Source: Ficedula albicollis
Lineage: Eukaryota; Chordata; Aves; Passeriformes; Muscicapidae
Direction: 5' to 3'
Assembly (NCBI RefSeq): GCF_000247815.1
Contig: NC_021674.1
Location: 10,470,626 to 10,534,625, forward strand
Length of the DNA: 64,000 bases
Of this stretch, positions 21,997 to 36,400 are shown piece after piece (within the stretch, counting starts at the first letter, position 1; each line of letters opens with the position of its first letter). The notes under the pieces were generated by a model that saw only the letters and a list, made by a program, of their open reading frames with translations, ran no database searches and was not told the origin of the DNA. Position numbers and translations under genes: made by a program.

Positions 21997-24924
21997 TGTA
22001 TTTTTTTTTGTTTTGTTTTGTTTGTTTGTTTTTTGGGTTTTTTCTGTTTCTTTTGTTCCTTGATTATCTCTGATATTTGATGTTTGGATACCACTGTCTC
22101 CCTTCTGGCTCTCTCTTTCCTGATTTTTCTCTTCCTTTTCCCTAAAGCATGAAAACTCACTGTGGAATAAAGCAGAACCATCTCCAGGGGGTATAGGGCT
22201 GCATTCTGCTACTGGGAGTGCCAGTGACGATGACATTGTGGAGGGGCAGATTATTACTTTTGGGCCTGCTGAGGACCTATTTGTGTATTGAGGCTGGACT
22301 GATGCTGAGGGCTGTCAGGCCAGGGCTGAGTGATGACAGACCCTTGTCATTTGCCCACATTCAGCTTCATTGCTATGGTGACAATACACGGTGATGAAAG
22401 TGGCTGCTGAGGGTTGGCCAGCATCCTCCATGGTTGCTGTAGCCGAAAGCGTCTTTGCAACAGCGTGTTTGAGCTGCTGATGGCCCTCGGTGTCAGAGCA
22501 GCGTCAAATCTCTAATGACAGAAACTCTCCACAGGTTTTTGGGTCCACAGGGATAATGCTCATGGCACCATCACCAGTCTCAGCAACTTCTTGCATCAGT
22601 GACAAAAATTGTCTTTACCCATTTTAGTCCTTTTTCTGTGCCTTGTGGTGGATTTCCCTGATTGATTTTGTCTGACATACAAGCTAGGTAAGCTGGTGCT
22701 TACCTGCAAAGCAGCACAGGGTGGCCGTGGTCCTCCTCCTGCCACATGCAAGGCAAACACATTAATCAGCATATAGGCAATGGCTGCTTTCATTAAATAT
22801 ACGTGTGAGGGGCCCTGGTGAACGGGCTCTTTTGTTCCCAACCAAACCAGAAGGGATCAAAGGTCAGCAGGAGCCCAGAAGTCATCAGTCAGGGAGGGTT
22901 TTGCTGGATCCTGGGCTTGTCAGCTCCATAGTCACCCCTGGCAACATGGGCTGCTGCCTGCTTGCCTTCCCCACTGCCTGGCACAGAAGTGGAGCATCCG
23001 GTCTCTCAGTTGCTGTAAAAAGATGCTGACATAAAGTCGACATTTGAAATACAGTGTGAGCATTGCCGTGCTCCTCTTTGGTATCCAAATTATTTGAGAG
23101 TGAGATTACAAAAATGATAAATTGGATTTGTAGAGGTTTTTTTGCTGTGTTCGTCTTTAGGATGCGTTTTAAGACTGCAAATTCATTTTTGGTTTAGTGG
23201 CAAAAGGCAACCCGGAAAGAAGCAGCAGCATATTGCCAAAATGTGCTTCAATGCTTCTGTATATAAAAGTTCCCTTCTAAAAAAACTTCTGGTATGGCAT
23301 TTATTTCCTTTGAGCAGATCGATTTATTTTCCCTCCCCTCCCTGTGATGTTAAAGTACATTTGGCAGTAATCAGTTTATCCTTATTAGAAGCTGTGGTAA
23401 AAGGCAGAGTTGCTGAGTCAATTCACTCCATTTACTTCCCCTATTGAGCCTTAATGTGTCCCAGTCCCCACCCCTTACAGTGAAAACATCATCAATTATA
23501 GGGCTGACAGGAGCCTGGGACTCAGTATAAGTTGCTCCTTGGGGTTATTCATCTTGCACCAAAAAAAAAATGGCCCTCAGCAATATTCATCACTTCCCCC
23601 TACCTAAAATGATTGAGTAAATAGTGAGGTGAATTATCAGAGGGGTAAAAAGGGGGAAAACTGAGTTTGAATATGTTGGAAACAACTTTGGGCTCATAAG
23701 GCAGGAGAAATAGAGCCATCCGCCAACATGCAAGCTCCCCACCACTGTTCAGTATTTCTGCTGAAGGAGGAGGGAGGCTCAGTTATCCTTCAGCCAGACA
23801 CCTTACTGCTTCTCATAGCCTGACCTGCAAGAGCTTTTCTATTTTGGCATCTGGGCTGGAAAAGCAGCTTCAGCACTGATGCAGCGGAGATGTGCTGGGT
23901 GCCCAACTCTCTGTCAGCTCCTTAGGGTAATACATTACAAACACTGCTCAGTTTAGTCCAGTTTGATCCCATGATATTTGTATTTGTTACAAACATCCTC
24001 AATCCCCTCCGGTGGAAAATAATTCCTAGTGGAAACCTAATTTTCAGACGTGTTTTTTTAATATGATATGGTAAAATCTTTTTATCGAAAACATCAGTAA
24101 TAGAAAAAGCATGGAATGGAATGTGCTTTGTTACCATTACCTTCCCTTCCTACAAAACAAAGCAAAAAAAAAGCCCATCCAGCCAAGCAAATCCAGACTT
24201 GAAAACCTCAAACTTTGGGTTTATTTAAATTTTCAAAGTAATCCTAAAAAAGAAAGAGGCTCTGCTTTCCTTTACCTAAAAAGTATAATGCAATCATGGT
24301 AAGGGAGGAGAAATTCCCTCAGCCGTATACCTGGTTTGTTTTTACACCCGGTGCTGTGGTTAGATGGTTGTCTAAATAAACAGAGATTAGGTGGAGGGCT
24401 TTATCTCAAAGCTGGCACTGGTTATCACACTGCTTCCTCCCACTCCCTCCCTCTGATTGTGAGTTGTATAAGAAGACTTAGCAGGCATAACTTAGAGCTG
24501 ATAACCTTTGAATGCTAGTTCAAGGAAGTTGAGCCATAGTAACAACAACAAAAAGAGAAATTATGCAAACTCTGTCACAGACTATTCAAACAACTGGCAA
24601 TTTGACCCTAATTCTGATATAAAAGAAAAAGTATTTGATAAGTTTTTTTTTACTCCTAGAGTTCTATTTGAATTTAACATGATCAATAATATTAATATTT
24701 GAGCAGCAGATTAAAAGAAAAAAAAAGATTCCAGGAATAATCTCGAGTTTATTCTTCAGATTTTCTCTCTCCTTTGGGGGTCTTACTTTAAAATTGCTTT
24801 AACAAAAGGAACCTGTAGCATTTCATTTGGCCAAATTGCTCCAGCCCTGCAGTTGAGGGTTGAATTGAACTTGATACAGCCCTGGAAGAAGACACTGTTG
24901 ACATTTGCGTTTGATAGTAAATTA

Positions 24925-24957
24925 GATATATATATATATACACACACACGCACACAC
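24925..24957. repeat. (TA)n(CA)n microsatellite
   Basis: A run of TA dinucleotides passes directly into CA dinucleotides with one CG interruption. It is ordinary simple-sequence DNA within intron 8, just upstream of the 69-bp repeat and the CpG-rich patch. Confidence 0.9.
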
Positions 24958-25001
24958 AAGCAGGGGACACAAAGAGAGGATGCCGGGTGATAGGCAGCTT
25001 C

Positions 25002-25139
25002 TGGCTCTCCGTGAAAGTAAACGAGAAAAGTCCTCATGGTTCTGCATGGGTGTGAAATCAAAATACGCCTTGGCTCTCCGTGAAAGTAAACGAGAAAAGT
25101 CCTCGTGGTTCTGCATGGGTGTGAAATCAAAATGCGCCT
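25002..25139. repeat. 69-bp tandem repeat, two copies
   Basis: Copies at 25002-25070 and 25071-25139 both begin TGGCTCTCCGTGAAAGTAAA and end near CGCCT. I see two mismatches (CATGG versus CGTGG, and AATACGCC versus AATGCGCC), both A/G transitions. The unit is a multiple of three, so it translates as a repeated 23-residue peptide, but nothing else suggests coding. It lies immediately upstream of a CpG-rich patch. Confidence 0.9.
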
Positions 25140-25196
25140 TTTCTAGTGTATCTTGGCATGCTGATGGGCAGCATACAACACGCAAAGAGGAGGAGA

Positions 25197-25422
25197 CGGA
25201 TCTTTGGGGTCTTTGCAACGCGCCGTCCGTAAAACAAAACAAACCAGCAAACCACAACCAGGGACGGAAGGAGGGGGAAGGCGTCCATGCGCTACCGCAA
25301 GGCAATGTCACCGCGATGTTGGGAAGCCAGCTCACAGTGAGCGGGTGAGCGCGGGCATCTCTGCCCTTGTCGTTCGGATTACCGCAGTGCCACGCGCCCA
25401 GTTACACAACGCGTAAAGGCGA
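25197..25422. promoter_or_regulatory. CpG-rich patch in intron 8
   Basis: By hand count this 226-bp stretch has about 22 CpG dinucleotides, including AACGCGCCGTCCG, CACCGCGATG, GAGCGCGGGC and CACGCGCC. My rough observed/expected estimate is close to or above 1. The surrounding intron is AT-rich and CpG-poor. Such patches in vertebrates are usually unmethylated regulatory DNA: an alternative promoter, an orphan CpG island or an enhancer. Downstream, GCTGCCATCTT at 25610-25620 matches the YY1 site (reverse complement of AAGATGGCAGC), a motif common near promoters. No TATA box or known first exon was recognised, so function is inferred. Confidence 0.5.
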
Positions 25423-28400
25423 GGGTTGTTTCTAGGACAGATAATTGAACATTAATACTCGTTGACATTGTCGTAGGAATGATATGTCAAGCTGACAGGG
25501 CCTATGTGCTTGCATCTGCTGATCGGCTGCAGACGAAGGGGATGTTTGGCAGATTAGACCTGGGGCCTTGCCGCTACCGAGCCAGCGGTGATACAGCCAT
25601 TAATCGTGAGCTGCCATCTTGGGCTGCCTTCCCAAAAACAGTGGGTCCCTGCTTTTGGGGGTGGAGGGCATGGTTCACAAAACTACATTGACCCCCATAC
25701 ATGTATGCACACCTCTGCGTGCATAAAGGTTTATGTACACGTATAAAACATATTAAAGGAGAGCATCCTTGATGCTGCATACGCATGAGTGCCGCTGTCG
25801 TCTGAAGCAACTGTTTTCAATCTACTAACCTGGGAATAAAAGGAAGCGGAAGAGATGAGAAGTTCTTCAGAAGCATTGAGAGCATGATCAAGTTTGATGA
25901 GGTGTTTCTGATTATCTCTATCTTAGGAAGTAAATTACATAAAACTGGTAGTGGAGTTAGGTTTGTTTTTTTCCCTAGCATGTGTTTTGTCTCTCTCTTC
26001 TTCTGGATGTCAACAGACCCTTCAAGGCAAGGGTGCTGTAGATAAAGTAGTTACATTGCAATCACTCCTGTCTTCTTCCAGCCAAAATTTTGCAAATTGT
26101 GCTTTTCAATATAATTTCATTAAAAATATTCAGAGAGCTAATGTCTTTGTCACAGCATTTCTACAGCCAGACTTTGCTGCACAAGTTCAGAGGCATGAGA
26201 AACAGATGGAAAACAATTACAGAGGCCTCTGACACTGAAGTCAGTTCTACTTTCTTAATATAGGGCTAAACATCATGTTTATAATGTCTTGCATATAGTT
26301 TGGCTCTGCATAAAATGCTACAAAATAGGGCCCTTGAGAGCATCCATTATCACATTTTGGTTAACATCACAGATTTTAAAAATCCCAGTAGTACTAATGC
26401 CATGAAATAAAGCTTTCATCTGTAAAGATCTAGTTTCTCTTTGTTATTAAAATAAACTAAGCCATTAAACAAAATATATGCATATAATAGTAAAGTTCAT
26501 AATCTCCTACCATCAAAATGATAAATTCAATTTTTTTTTTTAATTGGAGCAGTCATCTTAAAAAGGTTCCTATATAGAACAAGATCAAATGTGCCTGGTT
26601 GCTCTTTCTTACTTTGTAACTTGTTAGTGGTGACATTTTTTTGGTCTTTAACTACTTTCATTTAGGTCTTTCTAAAGTAAATGGGTTTTGCTCAGAAAGG
26701 AGGGAAAAGCAGAGGGAGATTTTTGAGCTTGAATTGAAAAGATTCATTGATTTTATCTTGTCACTGTTCTTGTGAATCGTTAATGGCCATTGCATAAATG
26801 TGATGAAAGCAACACATCGTCTTGATGCTTTTGCTTCCAAATATGTGGATTATCTCTTTTTACGGTAGTTTCTGTGAAGGCATCTGCATGTGTGTGGTGC
26901 TTGATGTGCTCAGACCATAAAAGAGACCAGGCAAGAAAGGGATGCTCAGGCTGAGGATGGGGTGGGCACTGGCTGCTTAGAGCTGACTCTGCTTGGATTT
27001 TTGGAAAGCCCCTTCCAAAAAACCCCTGTCCTGGCCTCATCCATTCATCATGTAGAAGATGCCCACCGGGGGTCTCACCTTACAGAGCTGAGGACATATT
27101 CTTTGGGCAGCCTGGGCTTTTGGCCATGTCACTGCAGCTCAGTGTCAGATCTAAAGTTACACATGTAAAGCCAGGTTTGTCATTTCAGGGCTCATCCCCA
27201 AGTGTTGGCCAATACCAGCCCATGGGAAATACCTCACACCATGAATATTTCACTGAAATGCAAAGCTTGGTTCCAACAACCCTCTGTGAGGGAGGATACT
27301 GTTAGGTCTTTGGAGGCTTTTGAAATCCAAGTGAAATTAATAGAGACCTGAACTGAATTTGGGGGAAAAGAATATTTCTTATGAGGGAGTCCTCTTGGTC
27401 CAAGAAATTTTCCAAGAGGGATGAGTCACATCCTGGTCCAAGCCTTTTTAATGACATTTTTATAATTATGAGAACCAATGCATAGTGAATTTGTGAGCAA
27501 ATGCATGTTAATTTAGGGTTGAATCTGGAGATTTGGTGAATTGTGATGTGCCTTTTCCCATCTCTCAGGAGATCTAAATCACACTTTCTTTTGTGCATGT
27601 TCTTGTGCATAGAAATATCATCCTGCGAGCATGTTTATCTTTTATTTATTCTGAAATTGGTTAGCATCAGACTTGTTTCTTTGCTAAGCTGGGTACATAA
27701 TTAATTAGAGCAGTTGTTTTCTTTTGGAGACTTTTCAGTTTATCTCTCAGAGTTAAATTTTAAGGCCAGGCTGGTCAGAAATTGGATTTCTGTACAGGCC
27801 TGTACTCTGAAGCCAGCCAAAAGGATTTCACACACTAGATGGGTGTAGATAAATGAATTCTCTAGCCAGACAGCAGAATTGCTTAGTCAAGTTTGCTGAG
27901 TTAAAACTTGTCTGTATTATTCATATATGCGATTGCACTGAACTTGGGTTATTTTAGCAGAAGAGAACTCATTAGACTTAAGGAATGAAGGAGGAATTTA
28001 GGAGGTACTCTCATTTTAAAGGTAAAAATAATGGAGAGTGAACTTATGGGGAGGTGAAAGCTGGGATGGATAAAATGAGAGCTCCTGAAATAGCTGGTTG
28101 GGTGCTGGAAAGTGAAGCCCAGCTCTAGCCCAGGTAAATTGCATTTGAATTTCAACCTCAGATCTGTATGCACTCTTCTTTGGCAGATGTTGAATTGATA
28201 ATGTCTGTGTGTTAAAGAATTCTGATTGTTTCTTTTGCCACCTTAGCAGCTTATGAAAATGCAAGTAGCCCTGCCTAATGAATATTAATAAGAGTGATAG
28301 CTGGATAACACACAAGCCTGTGGCTCTTTGGAGCTTGGATGGGGTTAGTTGGAGGATTGTTGTGACTGGGAATTTACATGCTTTTTAAGAATAAACTTCC

Positions 28401-29256
28401 TGAAAACTTTCACATTCTCCTTTAAAAGCTGATATTTGTTCACAGTACCGTGCTCAAGTATGCATGGGGATTTTTCCCCTTTCCCTTTCTAGGTACATGT
28501 GAGATTAGTGCTACAGATGGCATGTCTATGTTTATATAAAACAAGACAGTTTATTAGATAAGAAGAGAAAGAGGCCCTGTGTCTTAAATTTACTTGTCCA
28601 GGGTTAATTGTATCAATAGCAATGGTTTTTTCTAAATTTTGCTTGTTTGTTTTTGCCTTTTCCCACACCCCATTCTCCCAGGCAGCTGTGGCAGTTATTT
28701 GCGGGGCAGGGAAATGACACTGATGAATTCTGCATCTCCAAATGTCCTAGGAGGCTTTAAAGCCCATTTCATGCAGTTAGTTAATTGGGCGGCTCGTTAG
28801 GCCCATTGCCGGACCTCACACGTGGCAGTCTAATAGCAGGGATAGTTGTGGCGTGGCTGGAGGATGGGAGGGCTCCAAGGGCCTGCCTCTTCAGCTGGAG
28901 CCCCACGGGCAGGCGCTGCATGGAGCTGCTTGGAGCTCCCGGTGGTGCCAAGCGGTGTTGGGGCTCAGTGGTGACACTGCCAGCATCCCTCTGTTTTCGC
29001 CAGCGCTGTTCTCCGGCTCTGCTGGAGCAATCCTCCCCAGACCTTTGTTTGCTCACTTGTAAAAATACCTACTACCAACCTTTCTGTCTGTGTCATAGGT
29101 CGCATTTGATCTGCTCTTCTTCCCAAAACTGATAATTATGCAAAAAACCAAGGTGCCCTTTTTAATAGCTTCCTGCTCTTTGTGAGCTGCAGGGTCAGAC
29201 TTGAAAAAGAGGGTTAGAGTGGGTCAGAACTCAAAAGGCAAATAGAATCAGAAAGA

Positions 29257-29276
29257 TATTTATTTATTTATTTATT
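29257..29276. repeat. (TTTA)n microsatellite
   Basis: Short run of TTTA repeats in intron 8. It is simple-sequence DNA with no other content. Confidence 0.85.
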
Positions 29277-30320
29277 ACTAAAAGAAACTCACAATCTGGT
29301 CTTGATAGTAAGGACTGCTGTGATGTTGCATGGGGTGGAGCTCTTTTTCAGAGTGGTGGTTTGGGGCTGGGATACTCTTGGAGGTTTCTAGAAGGCTCCA
29401 TGAGGGGATTTTTATGAAGATTCCGCTATTAAGATGCCTCTGCATTATCCTTTCTGCCAAATACGTAAAAGGACTTACTGTGCATTCACTTTACAAGTAA
29501 ACTTGCTCTTTCTAAAGCTTGACGGAAGCCCCCAGCTTCAAAACAGAAACACATGTATGCAGTGCATTTCTCCTTTTGCAAAAGGCTTTTCTTTCCCTTC
29601 TCTTGTCATGACAAAAAAGCTTAATTTTTTTTTTTTAGCCAATATAAGGGGAGAGGGAAGAGGGGGAGAGTCATTAAAATGCAGTTTTTTTCAATTACGT
29701 CCCATTATTTGTCATCTTTATTGCTTTTCTATAGTTTTCATTGCACCTCTAATAGCACGCCTGGTCAGAAAAGGTGAGCTGGAATGTGAACGCACTTGGC
29801 TGTGCTGCCGTCAGTGCCTACGAGCTGTGCTCAAATCCCAGTCCCTGTAGATTTTACTGTCCCTGCAGACTGCTGGCAGCCTGCTTCCAGCTGTGGCAGG
29901 CATGATGCAGTGAATTGCTTTTCAATGTTCTTTACTCAAATAGGCAGTAATTACAAGCTTAAAGAGGTTTAGTGGTCCAGTAAACTACATAATCACCCCT
30001 GAATTAGCCTGGGCTCATCAGTTGCAGTCCAGCAACCTCAAGACTGCTGTTTGTATGCAGGCTTTATCACGTAGCAACCTGAGCAGCAGGTGTGGAACAG
30101 CAAGAATCCCCCATAAACACAACTGTCTACTGGGGACAATGATCTCTAATGAGATGAGGCTACAGCATCACTGTAATTTAAGTGGGAAAATTAACGCCAG
30201 AGAATGTGCACTACTTCCAAGAGTCTCTGCTTCTTCAGAGAACAGCGGTGTTTTCCTGGCTTCTTTTTTTTTCTTTTCTGTCCTTTCATTTTTTTCTTCC
30301 CAGATCTTTAAATGCATCTT

Positions 30321-31084
<764 letters not shown>

Positions 31085-32376
31085 ATGAAGAACACATTGT
31101 GGTTTTGCTTATAAGTTGAGTGGTCTTTATTCTTCTACAAGGATATGTTGTGAATATTTAATGGTGGACAGGGCATCTGTTCAAGGACTTTCCATGCCAA
31201 CAAAGCAGCATTGCAAAATAGCAGCTTTATATTTTCATTTCCTTCCTCGGTGGTAGTTTTCTTTTTTGTTTGTTTTGTTTTCAAGTAGAAAATGTAAAAT
31301 AGAATGTAACCCTCCTCATCTTGGTGTTGAACCATTGGCACCTCAATGTGTTGGTTTCCTTGAACTCTCTTTGTATGATGGCCTGGTCCCTCCATGAAAA
31401 AGGAGTTCAAGCTCCTGGCAAGAGGCTTCCCAGTTTGTTTGGTGTCTGCTCTTTAAGGGTGCTGCCACCTTGGGAAATCTGCTTAAAGCTCCTGCTCCAT
31501 CCAAAAGCCTGAGGTTCATATTAGAGATCTGGCTGAATACAGCAACACTCCATCAACCTGATTACACAGGTGTGTAGAGTAGGGGATGAAGGCAAAAGGG
31601 AGTGTTTTTATCCCTCATTTACAGGAGGAGCTCTTGAAGACAGCCTGAGAAAAAAGGGAGAAGCACAAATAAAAGCTTTCGGCTTAACTCTATGGGATTA
31701 CAACTGCTGGTACTGGCATTTCCCAGAGATTGTAGAGTTATTTCCGAGCCCACCTGTTTAGAAAGTCATTTGAGGTAGATAAGGACAGTGACTTATTGCT
31801 GAGAAAAGGCTTCTGGTTAGGAGATATTTACCTGGGCTAATCTGTCTTAGGCTGGCTCTAAAAACAACAGCAGAGCTTTTATGGAGTTATCAGGTAGTCG
31901 GGATTTCCTTTGGCGTGCTGGTGATATTTTTTCTTCCTTCCCAAAAGCTGCTCACCTAGGGAAGGCTGGGGTTTGCCTTCCTGCCTTTTCACAGCTGCCT
32001 GATAAAGATGTTGGCTTAACTGAAAAGCTGGGTTTCAAGGCTGTGAATTTTAGCTCTAAGGTGGTTGCCGTCAGATGATGCATTTCCTTAGTTCCTTTGG
32101 TGTCAGTTGGCTGTAGTGTTTCATAGCTTTGGCTGTGTGCTGCACTGAGGAGAATTTTGCTAATCATTTGGATGCATTTTTTCTTGTAATTTCCCTCTCC
32201 TTTGTTAGTTTTAGGCTGAGAAAGAAAAACAATAAATAATAACAATAGTAAAGAAAAATGGCAGGAGATGCAAAAGCGCATCACCCACATCACATTAGCA
32301 CAAATAGTCTTGATCCTAGAGTAAAAAATCCCTTCTTCAGTGCATTAAGTGAAGTTAATATGTGTGTGTAAGCCGC

Positions 32377-32401
32377 GTGTGTGTGTGTGTGTGTGTGTGT
32401 G
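32377..32401. repeat. (GT)n microsatellite
   Basis: About twelve GT dinucleotides, preceded by a shorter TG run interrupted by AAGCCGC. Ordinary simple-sequence DNA in intron 8. Confidence 0.9.
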
Positions 32402-34738
32402 CATACATCAGGCACCAAAGGAATATTTAACATGGGAAAAGCTTCACTCAGTTACCCGGGTATGGTGTGGGAGTGTCTGCATAGACTCAGCTTGAACTGA
32501 AAACCAGTAGGAGCCAGAGTAAACTCCAAACACTGAGGTCTATCAGACTGTCTCCAAAAGGAAATAGCAGAAGCACCGTTGCCTGGACTAGCTAAAGCTC
32601 AACTGGAAAAGGCAGTGGGTAATAATATATGGTATGGAAGGAATAATATTGTAGCAGCCAGGAGATGGATTAGATGAGTTAAAAGGTTTTTCCATTTTCT
32701 GACTTCTGTAATATCCTGTTCAAGGGATGATCTGAACTTTTTTTCCTTAATGAGTGCTCACATTATGAGTAATTTGATGGGGCCACCAGAGAAGTATTGG
32801 CAGCGCATCCCAAGCCATACCATGTCTCTCCATCAGCCTTGGAAAGGATATTTATGTTAGTGAGTGCCAAAACTTGTTCACAGACAACTCTTGCAAGAAA
32901 ATTATTTACAAAAGGACAAATGGGGAAAAAGGAGAAGCGCTTTTTTTTCCCTGGCATAACTTCTTCATTAAAAAGGTCGCTGTTGCCAGCACCACTTTTC
33001 CCTTCTTGTAAACCCCCACATAGGAAATGTCTCCTCCCCGCCTCTGCCTGCAAAACCACCCCAGCCCCTGCTTAATTAGGTTGGCTGTGAACACATGTTC
33101 AGATTTTAAAATTTCTGGGGTATTGTGTCTGCCTTTTACACTGTGCATTTGCCTTAGGAGAATCAGATTCTGCCTCCTTTCCTCACCTCTTATTTTTTGG
33201 CAGAGTTGCCAAAGCAGCCTGCAAACCCTTTTGTAAGGGGCACGATAGGCAGTGTCTCAGAGCCCATCTCATAGGAATGGGCTGATGCAAAAGCCCAAAG
33301 CAGCAGCTTGTTGGCCTTGCCATAGGGATACTGGCGAGTCAAAGGGATGCAGCATCAAGTCACACTGCATATTTTGATGCATTTTTTTATTTTAGAAGAC
33401 AAAACTCATCTCTTGATCTTGTGTTCATAGTTTGCAGTTCAATAACTGGATTTATTAACAGCAATGTTACGAAAAAGGCCTTACCATGGGGATATTGAAC
33501 TATTACAATAAGTTGAGGAAATTTTGTGTTTTGGAAGAGAAAAAAGCTGGCTTTGTCTGCAGCATGACCATGTCATATGGACTAAGTTTTCTTGCTGTGC
33601 TGAAAAAGCAACAAGGAGCTTGAAATGCTGAAGCCAGCTCACACTTGAATAGCATTATCAGGCTGACTCACTACTCTCAGCCAAGGAAAAGACTGTGCAA
33701 ACTTTGCACAAGCTTTTTTTCCCTCCCAGCCTCAGAGATGCATTTCTAATAAAACAACTTCCTTCTCAGTGTTTTAGTATTTCCTCCAATGTGCAAGCCA
33801 ATCCCATGGGATAAACAGGATCGAGTTTGCAGCTTCCGAGTTGAATTTTTTTCTTCTCCCCCCTCCCTACCAGGTCACCTCAACTTGGCAACTTTTTACA
33901 GCCTTGCCTGAATATAAAGCAGGTCACAGGGATGGTCTATAAACCTATTCAGGCAGTCTGCAAAATAGGCAAGAGGGGCTCCACGCGTTCTCTTTATCAC
34001 TCTCTCTCAACATGCTGGTGGCCGATGAAGAAAGGAGGTTGCAATCTTATGACTTTATGGATAGTGATCCAACCTTTTTTTGACTACTTTTTGAGTGCAT
34101 AAACCCCCATTATTCTTCAGGAGGCCAGAATGTGTGAGGATCTAGGACTCGACTGCTATAAATTCAAGCTCTGTTCTTAGACTGCACCATGCACTGCTTT
34201 TGTAATGCAAATGGAAGGCACAAAGTGTCCCTTTGATAATGTGCAGTCAGGAGACAAAAAAAGCATTCACTGCAACAGTAAAACTAATTCATAAAGCTGA
34301 GAGACAATAGGAAAGCATTATAGACATTAAAAAAATAGTAATTTCTTGTAGATCAACTTGATCATTAATGTAAACAGTTCAAATGCAAACCAGAAGGAAG
34401 CTGGGGAAGGGGAGCGAACCAAATTGCTGTGCTGCCACCTTAGCTAACCCTGGACAAGTTTAGGTAAAGCAAGAATATAGAGTTCAGCACAAAGTCAATG
34501 TACAGTTTGTTGCTGGACGGCTGATCCTTGGGCTTTAATCTGAATACTGAGTTAGGCTGGGTTTCTCTTCAGAAACAAAAAAATCACAGCGTTGGGATTT
34601 TTTTTTTTCCTTTTTTTTTATTTTGATGTTAGAAAACAGTTAATAAACACTCCTGGGGCATAAATTTTAAGGGGGTGATTTCATCACTTACCAAGGTTTA
34701 GCTCAAGGTCATCTCACCTTGGTGCATTGCACTGAGCT

Positions 34739-34930
34739 CCGGAGGAGGCGGAGGGCTGGAGGAAGAGGATGAAAGGGCTTCCGAAATGCTGCTCGCGGCA
34801 CGGCCAGCCAAGCGACGGCACTGCCACGATAAGGGCAACGCTGGACGCTTGCCACAGCCTCCTCCAAACAGAGCGTGCAGCCTTTCTCCTGGGGGCTGCT
34901 GCTGTCTCGGTGCTGTGGGAGAGCTGCTTG
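34739..34930. promoter_or_regulatory. Second CpG-rich patch in intron 8
   Basis: This GC-rich stretch is flanked by AT-rich intron. By hand count it has about 13 CpG, with the densest part GCTCGCGGCACGGCC and AAGCGACGGC around 34790-34820. CpG content stays raised to about 35060. There is no open frame of recognised family and no core-promoter motif I can name. It could be an intronic enhancer or simply a GC-rich island in an old insertion. Confidence 0.35.
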
Positions 34931-36332
34931 GCAGTCTTGGTGTTGAATTAGGAATTAGTAATCTGGGGGGTGAGAAGGGCAGGATTATTTTCCCATTTTT
35001 ATGGCACCGTTATGCGCTGCTGTCGCAGAGGAGGAGGGGAGGCAGTGCTGTTGATGCCGGATTACAGATAAGATAAAGTCTGTCACTGTCCTGGCATCCA
35101 GCATTTGCTGCCTGGGGTGGAAAATTTGAAGAAAGGAGTACAAGGTGGATAAGATGTAGCATTAAGAGACAACCTTTGACGCTTGCTATCTGTACCTTAT
35201 GGCGACTTTACCACCATCTGTAGTCAAAGGTGATTTTAAAAAATCTTATTGCTTCTTTGGCTAAAAATGCTCTCAAACTGCATTAAAAATGGGCTTTTAT
35301 TAAGACTACTGCTCTCTAAATACCATTCATAAAACAGTGGCAAGAAAGTATGGTGGAAAGTTAAATTTTTCTCTCTGTCACTTTGATTTCTTTGTTACTG
35401 CTAAAATGACTGCTCTGACTCATATTTTGCATAGTTATTTTTACCTTTTCAAATGTTCCTTAACTGTTCATATTACCCTGGGCAAATCCCCCAGGGATAA
35501 TTTTCATTTGCATGCAGACTTTGATGGTGTTATTAAGCAATCACTTTCTGTACTAAGTCATTATTAAAAGTAATACCACAGAGCCTCAAAAACACATTAA
35601 TGGTGCCAAACAATCCGCATTTCAGTGCTAGATTTATGGAAAGGGAAAAGCACAAGGTCTCATATCATTCAGGGGATGCTGTTGTATAGCTCTGTAGCAG
35701 CAGCAGGCTTGATCAGAAAATATCAGAGCCAAATTCAGAGCCCTTATCTGTTGTCAGCCTTATTTCTTTCGAAGCTCCTTTTTTTTTTTTTTTTTTTTTT
35801 TGAACCTGCCTGCTTCCTATTTGTTTTTCCCCTTGGATTTACCCTTTTCCTCTGGCCTTGGCAAGAAAGCCTGTCTGCAGTCTTCTAGTGTACACAAGCT
35901 GGGCTGGTTCTGGGAAGGAGGGTCAGCCTTCCCATCTGTAATCACTGTTTTATGGCTTTCACTCGAGGTGTTAATGCAGATCAAATGGAAAACAGTCCAG
36001 CATGAGTGTTACAGCTTCTCATGCTGCCCTGCATACGGTCCCAATCGTTAATTCTGATTATAAGACCTAAAGGTAATTCTGTTTGCTCTCCTAATGCATT
36101 GTAGCTCTCCCGGTGGTCCAGTGTCTCTTTTCTTCAATTCCCATCTTGATCAATTGTTTGCAAATAATTAAGCTTTTAAGAGATAATGGTAGGAGCTAAT
36201 GTACACAACAAAGTAAAGGTCTCGAGTCATTGTTTATTGAACAGTTTGCCTTGATATCCCAGAGTGATCCAGAATGATAGGTAGACTTGTCAGCTGAAGT
36301 CATTGCAGTGTTTTTAGTCATTCTTCCCTATG

Positions 36333-36394
36333 TATTTATATATTTATATATTTATATATTTATATTTTTATATTTTTATATATTTATATATTTA
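36333..36394. repeat. (TATTTATA)n microsatellite
   Basis: Alternating TATTTATA units with some T-length variation, running almost directly into the CR1 remnant that follows. Simple-sequence DNA. Confidence 0.9.
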
Positions 36395-36400
36395 GTAAAA

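Noticed and set aside
21882..22236. Lys-rich open frames on the minus strand
   Set aside because: They translate the T/G low-complexity run. The Lys/Asn/Gln composition is a by-product.
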